From the NCBI RefSeq assembly GCF_000001735.4, contig NC_003076.8, positions 4,526,001 through 4,590,000 on the forward strand: a stretch of DNA of 64,000 nucleotides. The letters run 5' to 3'. Below the pieces are notes generated by a model that was not told where the DNA came from, ran no database searches, and worked only from the letters and a program-made list of their open reading frames with translations. This DNA is from Arabidopsis thaliana (lineage: Eukaryota > Streptophyta > Magnoliopsida > Brassicales > Brassicaceae). The stretch's first letter is position 1. Every line of letters begins with the position of its first letter. Made by a program: the position numbers and the translations under genes. This document shows, piece after piece, positions 10,143-21,229 of the stretch.

Positions 10143-12993
10143 ATGGCTTCATTGCAGTTGTACGGAGTTAAAACTCCAGGGCTTGCTTTAAGTTCAAAGA
10201 GGCTTGAGTTTGCTTCAAAGGGGGCATGTTTTTCAGTTACGTTGCCCTCAAGTAGTGCTGTCTTTAGAGACGTAGAGCATTCTTGTAGGAATATAGGTTT
10301 GAGAGTTAGTTGTGAAGCTCTAAGAGTCGATTTGCTTCAAAGAAAAGAGCCTGAGACGTGCGATTCAAGCGGAACTGGCAAAGAGTTGACATGTGTAATG
10401 AAATTTGGCGGTTCATCAGTGGAATCAGCAGAGAGGATGAAAGAAGTTGCCAATCTTATACTCAGCTTTCCAGATGAGAGGCCCGTCATTGTGCTATCAG
10501 CAATGGGAAAGACGACTAATAAGCTTTTGAAGGTAATACAACTATACTAATCTTTTCTACGTCTTCCTTATGACGTTTTTGTTATCGGTAGAGTGATTAT
10601 TTTCTTGGTTTTCCGCTTTTGTTAGGCTGGAGAGAAGGCTGTTACTTGCGGTGTCACTAACGTAGAAAGTATTGAAGAATTGAGCTTTATAAAGGAACTC
10701 CATTTAAGGTTAAAGAAAACAATGTTATCTCATGTGTATTTGATTGTTATCTAGTGTTCACAGTCCAAATTTAGCCTTATTCTCATGGGAAATAAAATTC
10801 TCTATGTTCAGAACTGCTCATGAGCTTGGAGTGGAAACAACGGTTATTGAAAGTAAGTACCTTGGTTCTCGTTCTCCTATTGTAGTTTCAGAATTTTGCT
10901 TTGCTCATTCAGTTGAGTTTTTCTTATCTGAATCCGTTTTTCTGGTTAATTTATTTGTAGAACACCTAGAAGGACTACACCAGCTTCTCAAAGGCATATC
11001 AATGATGAAAGAGCTAACCTTACGCACAAGGGACTACTTGGTTTCATTTGGAGAGTGCATGTCCACAAGGCTTTTCTCTGCGTATCTCAATAAAATTGGC
11101 CACAAAGCGCGTCAAGTATGTTGCTTTATAACACTCTGGTCCTAGCATAACCTTGGCCCTGCATATAATTGCTGCATTCATCATACAGATTACAGAAACT
11201 TGAGAGTGTGTCAATGCTCACAAGTATGTACTCTAACATGAGTTTAGTTCATTACTTGATGAGTTGTTTGCTTGTTGTTGGCAGTATGATGCATTTGAGA
11301 TCGGATTTATCACCACAGACGACTTTACTAATGCTGATATACTTGAAGCAACATACCCTGCCGTCTCAAAAACACTTGTTGGCGACTGGAGCAAGGAAAA
11401 TGCAGTCCCTGTTGTTACTGGCTACCTCGGAAAGGTTTATATTTTTCTGACTTTTTATGTTGTTCTCGTGGATCAAGAAATATGTGGTGCTCAACTCGGG
11501 TTCTCATCTATTCTATAAATTGGAATGGGTTCTGCACAAGAGTTGTTTTGCTTATTGTATCAATTTTGAAAACAAAACTTCATTCTCGTATGCATGTGTT
11601 TCTGCAGGGATGGAGGTCTTGTGCTATCACTACGCTGGGTAGGGGTGGCAGTGATTTGACAGCTACAACGATTGGGAAAGCGCTAGGACTGCGGGAAATT
11701 CAGGTATTTGATGGCTTTGGCCAAGATTGCATCATGTAGATGAAATTTTGTTAAACAATGATTTTTTAATATAGGTTTGGAAAGATGTGGATGGAGTTTT
11801 GACTTGTGATCCTAACATATATCCTGGAGCTCAATCTGTTCCGTACTTAACGTTCGATGAGGCAGCTGAGCTTGCTTACTTTGGTGCCCAGGTAATCTCG
11901 TAGATTAGCTATGCACTATGCTGATGAGTTCTTTTCTGTCAGATGGCTGAGCATATTCCTCTTCCATTGCAGGTGTTGCATCCACTGTCTATGAGGCCAG
12001 CAAGAGATGGCGACATTCCTGTGAGGGTTAAGAACTCGTACAACCCCACTGCTCCAGGAACTGTCATCACCAGATCAAGAGACATGAGTAAGGTTCGTGA
12101 AACAGATGTGTTTTTTTAACTCCTTATATCAAAATATCAATGACCTTTTCCTCCTTTAATTCCTTGTAGGCTGTGCTAACCAGCATTGTTCTGAAACGTA
12201 ATGTGACCATGTTGGACATAGCAAGCACCCGTATGCTTGGCCAATATGGTTTCCTTGCCAAGGTAATATAATTGGATAATGATATCTTTATTCGACTTTG
12301 TTTAATATCTCACTGGAAGCATACTCACTGTCTCGTGTGCAGGTGTTTACCACATTTGAAGATTTAGGTATATCGGTTGATGTTGTGGCAACAAGTGAAG
12401 TTAGTATATCATTGACATTGGATCCAGCAAAGCTCTGGGGTAGAGAGTTAATTCAGCGAGTAAATGTAATACTCCTTTGACTTTGATAGATTGTTTCTTT
12501 TGTGAGGGTCATATGTGGTATTGGTTAAAGGGACTGGGTGTGAACAGGAACTGGATAATTTGGTGGAAGAGCTAGAGAAGATTGCTGTTGTGAAACTACT
12601 TCAACGCAGATCAATCATCTCTCTCATAGGAAATGTTCAGAAATCCTCACTCATATTAGAGAAGGTGAGTGAGAGTAACATGTCTTGTGTTCTCTTTTGA
12701 ATTTTGAAGTTTTAATTTAGTGGGAATGGAATGAATGACAAAACAGGTGTTCCAAGTATTTAGAAGCAATGGAGTGAATGTGCAGATGATCTCGCAGGGT
12801 GCATCTAAGGTTAGATGGAATCCGCTGCTACATGATAGTGAATGAATATGGTTTACTTATGGTTATAGTGAATGGGGATATGTGTGTGTGTGTGTGTGTG
12901 TTTCAGGTAAACATCTCATTGATAGTGAATGATGAAGAGGCAGAGCAATGTGTGAGGGCTCTCCACTCCGCCTTCTTTGAGACCGATCCTTAG
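10143..12993 (+). CDS. AK2: Aspartate kinase, monofunctional, lysine-sensitive type (AK2)
   Basis: Phosphorylates aspartate in the first step of Lys, Thr and Met synthesis in plastids. Thirteen coding exons: 10143-10532, 10626-10708, 10812-10852, 10961-11115, 11285-11434, 11608-11703, 11775-11891, 11973-12092, 12170-12262, 12343-12459 (or 12465), 12548-12664, 12747-12809 and 12907-12993. These give 542 or 544 residues. An 80-residue Ser-rich leader fits a transit peptide. The kinase motif [13 protein letters not shown] starts at residue 87, and [11 protein letters not shown] marks the catalytic domain. Two ACT domains follow ([15 protein letters not shown] and [16 protein letters not shown]). 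There is no homoserine dehydrogenase domain, so this is the monofunctional form. The exon 10 donor is ambiguous (two in-frame GT sites six bases apart). Known locus At5g14060 from memory. Confidence 0.95.
12881..12900. repeat. (TG)10 microsatellite inside last AK2 intron
   Basis: Ten perfect TG units end directly before TTTCAG, the acceptor of the last aspartate kinase intron (12810-12906). The repeat takes the place of a normal polypyrimidine tract. Confidence 0.95.
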
Positions 12994-13466
12994 TGCAACA
13001 CAGAGCACCCATCTCTCTCCTTCAACTCTGCTTCTGTGCGTAGTTTAATGCTAAGAATGTGTCAAGACTTGGAACTATTTCAAATTCTTGTCCATTGTTG
13101 TTGTTGTTGTTGTTGTTGTTGTGATACAATACATCATAATTTGAGCCAAAGCCTATAATCTTTTAATTTAAAGAGTACATAGACAAGCTCAAAAAGAAAT
13201 AAAGAAATAACCAGTGTGTTGAGTAGGGATTCAGATTTAAAGCTTAGTTTTTAGGATTTAAGATTTGGTTTTATGACATAAGGTTTACAATTATTAGTCA
13301 ATGGTAATTATACTATTTTGTTCACAAGAATTAAGATATAAATTAGTTTCTTCATTTTGACATCAGTATATTTTCATAATTTCTTCTTGTCAACAAAAGA
13401 AGAAAAAAGAAAAAGAAAAACAAATTCAGTATAGAAGAGAAAGTGAGCATTGAAGGAGCAGGCTTA
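12994..13466. other. AK2 3' UTR with TTG microsatellite, then spacer
   Basis: The 3' UTR holds about nine TTG/TGT units at 13094-13122. After that the sequence is AT-rich with no gene. TTA at 13464-13466 is the left duplication of the following MITE. Confidence 0.6.
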
Positions 13467-14032
13467 GGCCAACTCCAATGGGACTCTAAAACACCATTTT
13501 AGTGTAATTTTTGCACTAAAAGCTCTCCAATGGAACTCTAAAATTCACACCATTTTAGTGTAATGCTACAGTGTTACATCAAATTTGGTGTGATACTATT
13601 CACAACTCTAAACACTATTCACTTATTATATCAATAAAAATTCAATTAACAAATATAAAATTACAAATGATTAATAGATATAAAATATAAAAATGAATGG
13701 ATACATTAATATATTATATCTCTTGAAATAGTTTATTTAGTTATGATATTTTTATATTATTATGTATGAAAATACTCAAAATAGTTACAATTTTATGTAT
13801 TTTTAAATATATATTTCAATATACTATGTTTATAATGTTATGTAATTCTATACTAGTAATAAATACTAATCAAAACTATTAAATAATAAAAGAAATCTTT
13901 TAAATAGATAATATAATAGTATATATTTTTTTTAGTATGATTTTTGGTGTTATGGTCGGAAAAAACACAAGTTTTAGTGCTAAAAATGATGTAATTTGAA
14001 CACCAAAATGGTGTTGAGCCTTGAAGATGCCC
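13467..14032. mobile_element. TTA-flanked MITE, Harbinger-like, 566 bp
   Basis: The left terminus GGCCAACTCCAATGG and the reverse complement of the right terminus (GGGCATCTTCAAGGC) are imperfect inverted repeats. Both ends carry related subterminal motifs (ACACCATTTTAGTGT on the left, ACACCATTTTGGTGT on the right in reverse complement). TTA occurs on both sides (13464-13466 and 14033-14035) as a target duplication. The interior is AT-rich and non-coding, with no transposase. Termini of the form GGCCAACTCCAATGG are common in Brassicaceae MITEs as far as I recall; the exact family name needs a repeat-library search. Confidence 0.75.
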
Positions 14033-14035
14033 TTA

Positions 14036-15802
14036 GAAAGTAAAGAAACACTTTAAATGATACCGAAAATACCCTTCCTGAAAAGCATAAGCAACAGTTA
14101 CTTGACCAGGGTCATATCCGACCGACCAGCCGGTCAACGAGAAATACACATCTGATGAAATCTGTTACGTAAGGCTTCTGTAACGGCCTTCCAATTTTTT
14201 CCATATAATATATGATAAAGTGGTCCGACAAACGCAATCCCTCAAAGATTGTTATTTTATCATCATCTTAAGAACAAAGATTTAGTCCTCCAAATCATAT
14301 AAATCAGCTTTAATTAGTTTATACACCAAATCTTAAACCAATGAAGGGACATTTAACTCTTCGGACTCACTTAAACTATATATACCCATATCTTAAGCTT
14401 TCTTTTATTTTCTTAAAAAGTAACAGAAATGTTCTCAAATAGATCGATGTATAGAATATGAATAATTTAGGGATATTATTCATATATAATCAATCGATGA
14501 GAGGTGACTCTATATTGCAGATTGGGTACCTACAAATTTCATAACAAGTTGTTTGTGCTGACAACGATAAATGTTTTTATTTTAGCATTTTTCCTTTTTA
14601 TGGAAGGGGTTGGTCAAACATGAGAAACAAGAAGGCAAATTTTGCAGATAACAAAAGGAAGGCAGAAGCATGCATGAAAGCCAAAAAAGCATGTGACCAA
14701 CTTTGTAAAATTCAACCTTTTTTCTCAGCCTTTTGGTAAAATTATCTACAAATCCAAACTATATATATATGGAACTATACATTTTTGTCTAACTGAATTC
14801 ACAACATTTAATAATCATATATAAAGAAAAAGATGGTAGCAAACCAAGAACACATGCCAACTTGTAATTTCCATACATCAAGAACACTGACATTCTGATG
14901 GTAAGCAACTAAACACTGTTGGCAACTACAATCTCTTTTAAAAGTTCATTCTCAAGAATATTGATGACTCCTTTATTTCTTTTTATATAACATTAACTAG
15001 CCAATTTTCTATATCCCATTAGGGGCTAAGAATAATAAAATGGTTACGAAATTCGATCTTGATCACCAAAAGATATTCCAACTTGTATATATGTTTAGCG
15101 CTACATTTGTGAGATGCTAATTGGATTACACAATCCAAAATATATATTCCACTCCTTTTGCGATCATATTGATAATGGTATTATATGTAGCTTGTTTATA
15201 GAGATTGATTAGAGAGGATTTGAGAGCATAAAGTGAATACGGAATATAATGGAAAACCACCGGCCATATATCCAAACATTCGACCTCATCTCTGCGTTAC
15301 GACTTGCTCACATAATGTTGGCAGCATCAAATTTATTATTCGGCGCGTCTCTATATACAATATATATATATACACATGAATATTGGACCATTTGTATTTA
15401 TATATATGCATATATTGGACCATTTGTATTTGATAATATTGGACCAATTTCGCAGACAAAAACTAGCTAGCTAGTGTAAATGTGTAAGAAGATATTACAG
15501 AAAAAGCCGACAAGAAGGATAGATATATCCATTACCAACAATTCCCTTATTCTACTAACCTATTTAACTGAATAATATTCTACTTTTATATGGTTGTAAA
15601 ATCTTGAAAAAATAAATAATTATACTTAAATGGGACTCAAATGTCTCTTAAAAATATCATCCTATCATAACAAAAGCTAGCAACCATGATGGTCCATGAC
15701 TATCACATCAATAACTTTGTTATCATTTGGCATATCCTCTCTAATAATATGCCATTTTAAAATAAATTAAAACCTACCAGTTAAATTTAGAACTTCACCA
15801 TG
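14036..15802. other. Long AT-rich spacer, ROXY2 upstream region
   Basis: No coding signal on either strand across 1.8 kb. A short tandem duplication of TATTGGACCATTTGTATTT lies at 15381-15431, with a third partial copy near 15437. Long upstream space is common for developmental regulators such as ROXY2, but no specific site can be assigned. Confidence 0.4.
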
Positions 15803-15810
15803 TATAAATA
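15803..15810 (+). promoter_or_regulatory. TATA box of ROXY2
   Basis: TATAAATA lies about 105 bases before the ATG and about 20 bases before a CT-rich leader (15829-15899, with repeated CTCTCT units), a normal plant core promoter and 5' UTR layout. Confidence 0.7.
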
Positions 15811-15914
15811 CTCTGCATGCCTCTCACTCTCTCCCCAACCAACTCTCACACAAATTCTCTCGCTCTCTCACTCTCTTATTCTCTTTCTCTTTTTCTCTAA
15901 GAATACAAAAAAAG

Positions 15915-16337
15915 ATGCAATACAAAACAGAAACTCGAGGGTCGTTGTCCTACAACAACAACAGTAAGGTGATGAACAACATGAATGTGTTTCCGTCGGA
16001 GACACTGGCGAAGATAGAGTCGATGGCGGCAGAGAATGCGGTGGTTATATTCAGCGTGAGCACTTGCTGCATGTGCCATGCCATCAAGCGTCTCTTCCGT
16101 GGAATGGGCGTCAGCCCCGCCGTCCACGAGCTCGACCTCCTCCCTTACGGAGTTGAAATCCACCGAGCTCTCCTCCGTCTCCTTGGCTGTTCCAGCGGTG
16201 GCGCCACATCTCCGGGGGCACTTCCGGTGGTGTTCATCGGAGGGAAGATGGTAGGAGCAATGGAGAGAGTGATGGCTTCACATATCAATGGCTCACTCGT
16301 CCCTCTTCTCAAAGATGCTGGCGCTCTTTGGCTCTGA
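15915..16337 (+). CDS. ROXY2: CC-type glutaredoxin ROXY2
   Basis: Intronless gene of 140 residues. CC-type glutaredoxins occur in land plants and act with TGA bZIP factors in the nucleus; ROXY1 and ROXY2 control anther development. The active site is C51-C-M-C54 in [14 protein letters not shown], followed by glutathione-site elements [19 protein letters not shown]. The last four residues are ALWL, the C-terminal motif needed for TGA-factor interaction. The N-terminal 22 residues (rich in Asn and Ser) are longer than in ROXY1, which fits ROXY2. Known locus At5g14070 from memory. Confidence 0.96.
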
Positions 16338-17264
16338 TGAGTGCTAATCTCATCCTCCAAATATCAACCTTTGGTTTATCTTTGGTTTTTAAGGACAGAA
16401 GAAATAGGTTAATCCCAGTGTTGAATTAGAGACAGTGAGAGAGAAGAGTGATGCGTTTGTTTTAAGCTTAGCTCTTTGTCTATCTTAAATCACACTAATA
16501 TATAAATGTTAACTAATCGCTATGTCTCTTGTTAGCTTTCTTATCTCTAATTTTACAATTTGACAGTTGATTTGCAAAATTTAATGGTCATTTTTCACAA
16601 ATAAAAATTTGCCATGAAAATAAAATAAAATTAAAGGTCAAACTAAGACAAGAACGAGGAGGTTATTTTCATGACCTAAAATCTTAACCGTTATAACTGT
16701 TAACTTGTGGGGGAAATAATCACCTCATGAGGGGTCCCCACTCCAGATTACGTGGAGACCCACTAACAATAATCCGTGATTTTGACCCGACCGTTGCGTC
16801 AAGAAGAGCCCGTACATGATCATCCAATAACGTCACTGATTTTACAGCTATCAATTCCTTCCTAATTCATTTTTGCTTTTAAAAAACAAATTAGAGAACA
16901 CTTCTTCAGTCATTCATATTTCATACAATCACATGTCACCTTTTCTTTGTTTTTTCTTCTTCTCAAAGTTGTAAGAAAACTACAATTACAAGGTCACATT
17001 ATCTGAGTTTGGAAGGTTTTTAAACATTTCACTTCCATTACAACTTTAAAGGGCTCATCAATTACCATGATGAGTAAAAGAAGGAACTAAATAGCATATA
17101 TACCTTGAGATAAGTTATACTCATTAGAATAATTCTTACGTAGACAATAAACGACTCGTAACGTGTAAGTCACCCAGAGATCTTGATTACAGCAGTATAG
17201 GAATCTACACAGAATAAAGGGAAATACAATTTGGGGAATCTAATCTAATTGCCTATTGGTGTAA
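16338..17264. other. Spacer between ROXY2 and PPR gene
   Basis: ROXY2 3' UTR to about 16510, then AT-rich DNA, then the likely 3' UTR of the leftward PPR gene. No coding region seen. Confidence 0.4.
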
Positions 17265-19256
17265 TTATGTGTTCTCAATTGCTCGAATAAATGGAAGAAT
17301 GGAATCAGGATCAGATGATGAACAGAAAGACGCCAACAGGTCAGAAGATATTGTGTGAACAAGAGATGGCGATACCTCTTTGATCCATTGCATATGTCTA
17401 ATTCCAATCTCAACCTCTTTCGCATCCGCCACACATTTCAGCAACACGACATGTGCTCCTGTGTGTTCTAAGTGTTCTCTCTCGCGCAGCAGCTGCGATG
17501 CCTCACCAGAATGGCCTTCACACATACACACCAAACGAATCAATAAATATCTTGACATGAGGCAATTGGAAAAGACTAGAAGACATATTTGTTCTCTCTC
17601 ACCGTTGCTGCATAGATTTAAGACAAACTCGCTTAATACTCTTCTTGTAACTGTTTTATGATCCCTCTCCATGCACTTTCTGAAAACTTCCATAGCAGCT
17701 TCAATTTTTGTCTCCTTGCATAGGCCTTCAATGAGTGACATATAGATTGTTTCATCTGGTTCTATCCCTCTCTCAAGCATCTTGTCAAACAGCCTTAAAG
17801 ACTCCTCTGCCTCGCCTTCCTCTGATAATTTCCTAATAAGTACATTATATGTCGTCAGATTCATTTTGCAGCCCTCCACAAACATCTCATCCCACAGTTT
17901 CTTTGCTGGACGGATCATTTCCGCTTTGCAACAAGCTTCAATGAGAGCGTTATAGAGTGAAACGTCTGGAGCAAGCCCTTCCTTCTTCATTTCTTGCAGA
18001 GCAGTGTAACTTTCTCTGACTCTCCCAGCCTTGCACAAGAACGATATCATCAGACTGTAACTCTGAAGTTCTGAGAAATAACCTTTGCTTGACAAAAGCT
18101 CATAAGCCTTTATCAGATGATCACTCTTGTCATGCCTGCAAAGATTCTTACTTAACTTGCTCAGAGTCCGAATAGCAGGCAATTTCCCTGTGCTGACCAT
18201 GTAAACTAAGAATTCAACAGCAGAATCTGGATCAACTGCAGAGACAGATCCAATCAACGCGTCTAAGATATCATTATCCATAGGGAATTTTCCACTCACA
18301 ATCACCTCAGCCACTTCCTTAGCCTCCGTTAATCGCTTAGCTGAAATCAAATCCAGAATAAAAGCTCGGTAATCGCTGCTCCTAGGTGCTACTCCGAGCT
18401 TTCTCTTCTTCTTTAAAACAACCTGTCTCTCATACAGATTCCCAGTAACTACAAACGCTTCAGCTATGACCCTATAAGCCATAAAATCCGGTTTGCAATC
18501 TATGTTCCTTAGCTCTTCCAATATATAAAAAGCATCCATTTCTCGTGAACACTTACAAAGACTATGGAGAATCAACAGTGCAATGATTGAGCCATTGATA
18601 TTCAAATTAGCCTTTTTAACCTCATCCACCAATCTCAAGAGCTGATTCGTTTCAGAACTTCTACAGAACCATCCTATATAGACACCGAATCCAAGAGTGT
18701 TCAACGAAACACCTTTATGACGCATTTTAACAAACAGTTTCTGTGCATAATCATAACATCCATCAGAAGTTAAACCAGCTAAAAGACGATTGCATACATC
18801 GGGATGAATCTCCTGACCCGTTGAAAAAGCTTCTTCTAAAACCCAAAACGCACTCTGAGCTTTCCTACCCAGCACAAGCGTATCAATGAGGGAGCGATAC
18901 ACGGAAGAATCGAGAAGGATTTTGTTCGATTTAACCTGTTTGAAAAGAGCGTCCATGGCGGAGAACTGACGAGAAAGCGAAAGAGACTTGAAGATAGAGT
19001 GGTAAGATATGGAGTCGTGAGAGTAACCTGGTTGCTGAGCAGCCCAATTGAAGAAACCGAGAGCAAGAGAATGATGATTCAGCAGAAACGGGTCTATGAC
19101 TCGAGCCACAAGCGAAGGGCTTATTGAGTGACGAAAACCGAGACCGTGAAGACTCTGTTCAATCAATGGACTCCATATCCGAGCAGCTCGAGAGCTTCCG
19201 GAAACTTTTAGCAGCTCTCGGCCGATCCTCACCGCAAGCTCCGTCGCAGGTCTCAT
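17265..19256 (-). CDS. P-class pentatricopeptide repeat protein
   Basis: RNA-binding organelle protein of the PPR family. The uninterrupted frame is 663 codons. An 87-base stretch at 17516-17602 has intron form (donor GTGAGA, acceptor TGTGAAG) and its removal keeps the frame, giving 634 residues, the length I remember for At5g14080. The start RPATELAVRIGRELLKVSGS is basic and hydroxylated, suiting a mitochondrial presequence. About ten degenerate 35-residue repeats follow, for example SYSLMISFLCKAGRVRESYT, SLYNALIEACCKAEMIRPAK and TTYNVLIRKLSEEGEAEESL. No E, DYW or SMR domain is present, so it is P-class. The target RNA cannot be read from the sequence without a PPR-code calculation. Confidence 0.92.
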   Translation of the reverse strand: MRPATELAVRIGRELLKVSGSSRAARIWSPLIEQSLHGLGFRHSISPSLVARVIDPFLLNHHSLALGFFNWAAQQPGYSHDSISYHSIFKSLSLSRQFSAMDALFKQVKSNKILLDSSVYRSLIDTLVLGRKAQSAFWVLEEAFSTGQEIHPDVCNRLLAGLTSDGCYDYAQKLFVKMRHKGVSLNTLGFGVYIGWFCRSSETNQLLRLVDEVKKANLNINGSIIALLILHSLCKCSREMDAFYILEELRNIDCKPDFMAYRVIAEAFVVTGNLYERQVVLKKKRKLGVAPRSSDYRAFILDLISAKRLTEAKEVAEVIVSGKFPMDNDILDALIGSVSAVDPDSAVEFLVYMVSTGKLPAIRTLSKLSKNLCRHDKSDHLIKAYELLSSKGYFSELQSYSLMISFLCKAGRVRESYTALQEMKKEGLAPDVSLYNALIEACCKAEMIRPAKKLWDEMFVEGCKMNLTTYNVLIRKLSEEGEAEESLRLFDKMLERGIEPDETIYMSLIEGLCKETKIEAAMEVFRKCMERDHKTVTRRVLSEFVLNLCSNGEREQICLLVFSNCLMSRYLLIRLVCMCEGHSGEASQLLREREHLEHTGAHVVLLKCVADAKEVEIGIRHMQWIKEVSPSLVHTISSDLLASFCSSSDPDSILPFIRAIENT

Positions 19257-21229
19257 GGCCGAGAAGCTGACGTCAACATTTTCAGGGAGTCGCTGACAAG
19301 TTGGAGAAATCGAATTTGGTTAATGAGTCCATTAGTTAGAAGTCAAACTCATACTGGCCCAGTCCAAAAAGTGATTTTTAGTGACCCAAAACTTTGCATA
19401 CGAGATTAATCCTTATTACTTGCCCATTTTTGGCCCATCAAATATCTGCATACACACAGTAAATGTCGTTCAATTGTTTACATGAGAATTGAGAAGTTTC
19501 CTAGAGGAAAATGACAACAATTCACAACCAGACATGACAACAACAACCTCACTTTTTGGTAATTTTGCAGATGGGGTCTATAGGAGTGACCCACTAAAAG
19601 AATAAGAAGAAAAGAAAGAAACCATTACATGTTTTACGGTTTCAGTAATTAAATTTTTGTTTTAAAAAGAGAATATATTATCTCTACTTGGGAATAATGT
19701 CGACTGGGAGATACAATAAGGAAAGTGAAAATATAGGATAATATACCAAAAGAAGATATGATTGAGGAACAAGAAAGGGAGATATGTCGACTTATCGAGT
19801 GTCCACGTGAATTTGACATAAGTCGATCACATTCTTAAGAAAAAATATAGAAGATAATGGAGTGGGAACAATGGAAGTGACTCCAGATTGCAAAATTTAG
19901 CATTTGTAAGTTTGTTTAAATCTGGCACAAAAGTGTATTGCTTTCCCTCTTGGTCCCCATACCTATACCACCTACTTCTGTTTGTTCCTTTGTTCCTTGT
20001 TCCTTTGTTTCATCCCAATATGCTTCCCTGTAATCCCCAATTAACCCATTTGCTTTATCATTATCTTTTCATACTTGTTCAAACTAATCTAATCTGCATT
20101 GTCTATGGTGTTTGTTTCACACAGACGCCTAGGTTCAAGATTCACCATCTAATTCTTACCACTAACAAGTTCCTATTTGATCTACAAAAACAAAACTATG
20201 TGCTTCTAACGCTAAGGAGATGGGTGTAGGATAATTAATAGAGGAGAACAAACCCATAGCATTACGAGTTGTAATATTAAAAACACTGAAGCAAACAACA
20301 GTACCTGATGTCGTGGACAGCTTCACTTGTCTGAATCAACTAGCCCCAAAGTCTTCGTTGTTTTGTCACGGAGCTCCCATATGCCTCCTGGAAAAAGTAC
20401 TCTTTCTTTACTTTTCTGCAGGATGGTCATCAATCCAAATTGCATTTTCTTCTTGTCGGAGACAGACAGATCAACAAAGCAGACTCTTTATATAAGAAAA
20501 TTATTACCACATAATGCAGCCTCAATCACTCTAGGAATAGAATGCAGCCACAATCACTCTAAGTGAGCAAGGAGCCAGCATTGATTGTTGTTTCAAGTAA
20601 AATAAAATAAATCTCTAGGCAAAGCAGTATCAGTGTAAAACACAGTTTACATTGTTACTATAATCAAACACAGAATGAGTTTGTACCTATGTAACTAGAT
20701 TTCAAGCAGAGTGCATACTCCTTCTACTGTACTAGAGAAGAATAGACCATTTCACTCAATTTGCACGAAAGAAAGTCTAAATATCAAGGTTTTTACAACA
20801 CAGAGCAATAGCAAAAATTGACTATTTATTCATGCTTTATCTGCAAATGACTTGTAAATGTAAACGCCACATAAAATCCACTGTTTTACAATGTAGAAAC
20901 TCAAATCAAGATAAAATAGTAATACCTGAGATGCTCGATGATTGTAATTACGGATAGCTACTCCATCAATGAATTTGAGGCGTCATGTAACCACAACAGT
21001 AGGGGCTCAAGTATGTAATGGCCCTCCAACTTGTTCTTGATGTGATCTTGAAAGAGAATGGCCAACCAAAATTTTGTAGCTTTCTTGGTGTTGGTCTCCA
21101 CTGTCATCAACCTAAAAGACTTGAGATACAGTTGCAACCAATTCACTGCCACAGTAAGACTTTACCAATCATTGTTCTCTATAAAAGTCACTTTCTCCTC
21201 TAGTATTCTGTAGCAACTGAAGCACGAAA
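19257..21229. other. LAZY1 upstream region, 2 kb
   Basis: No convincing coding sequence; the open frames seen are low-complexity and lack codon bias. A G-box core CACGTG at 19804-19809 sits inside the loop of a 9-bp inverted repeat (19787-19795 and 19818-19826). The region probably holds LAZY1 promoter and leader. Confidence 0.4.

Noticed and set aside
19888-20229. 113-codon open frame upstream of LAZY1
   Set aside because: T-rich, low-complexity leucine/phenylalanine translation without recognisable domain.
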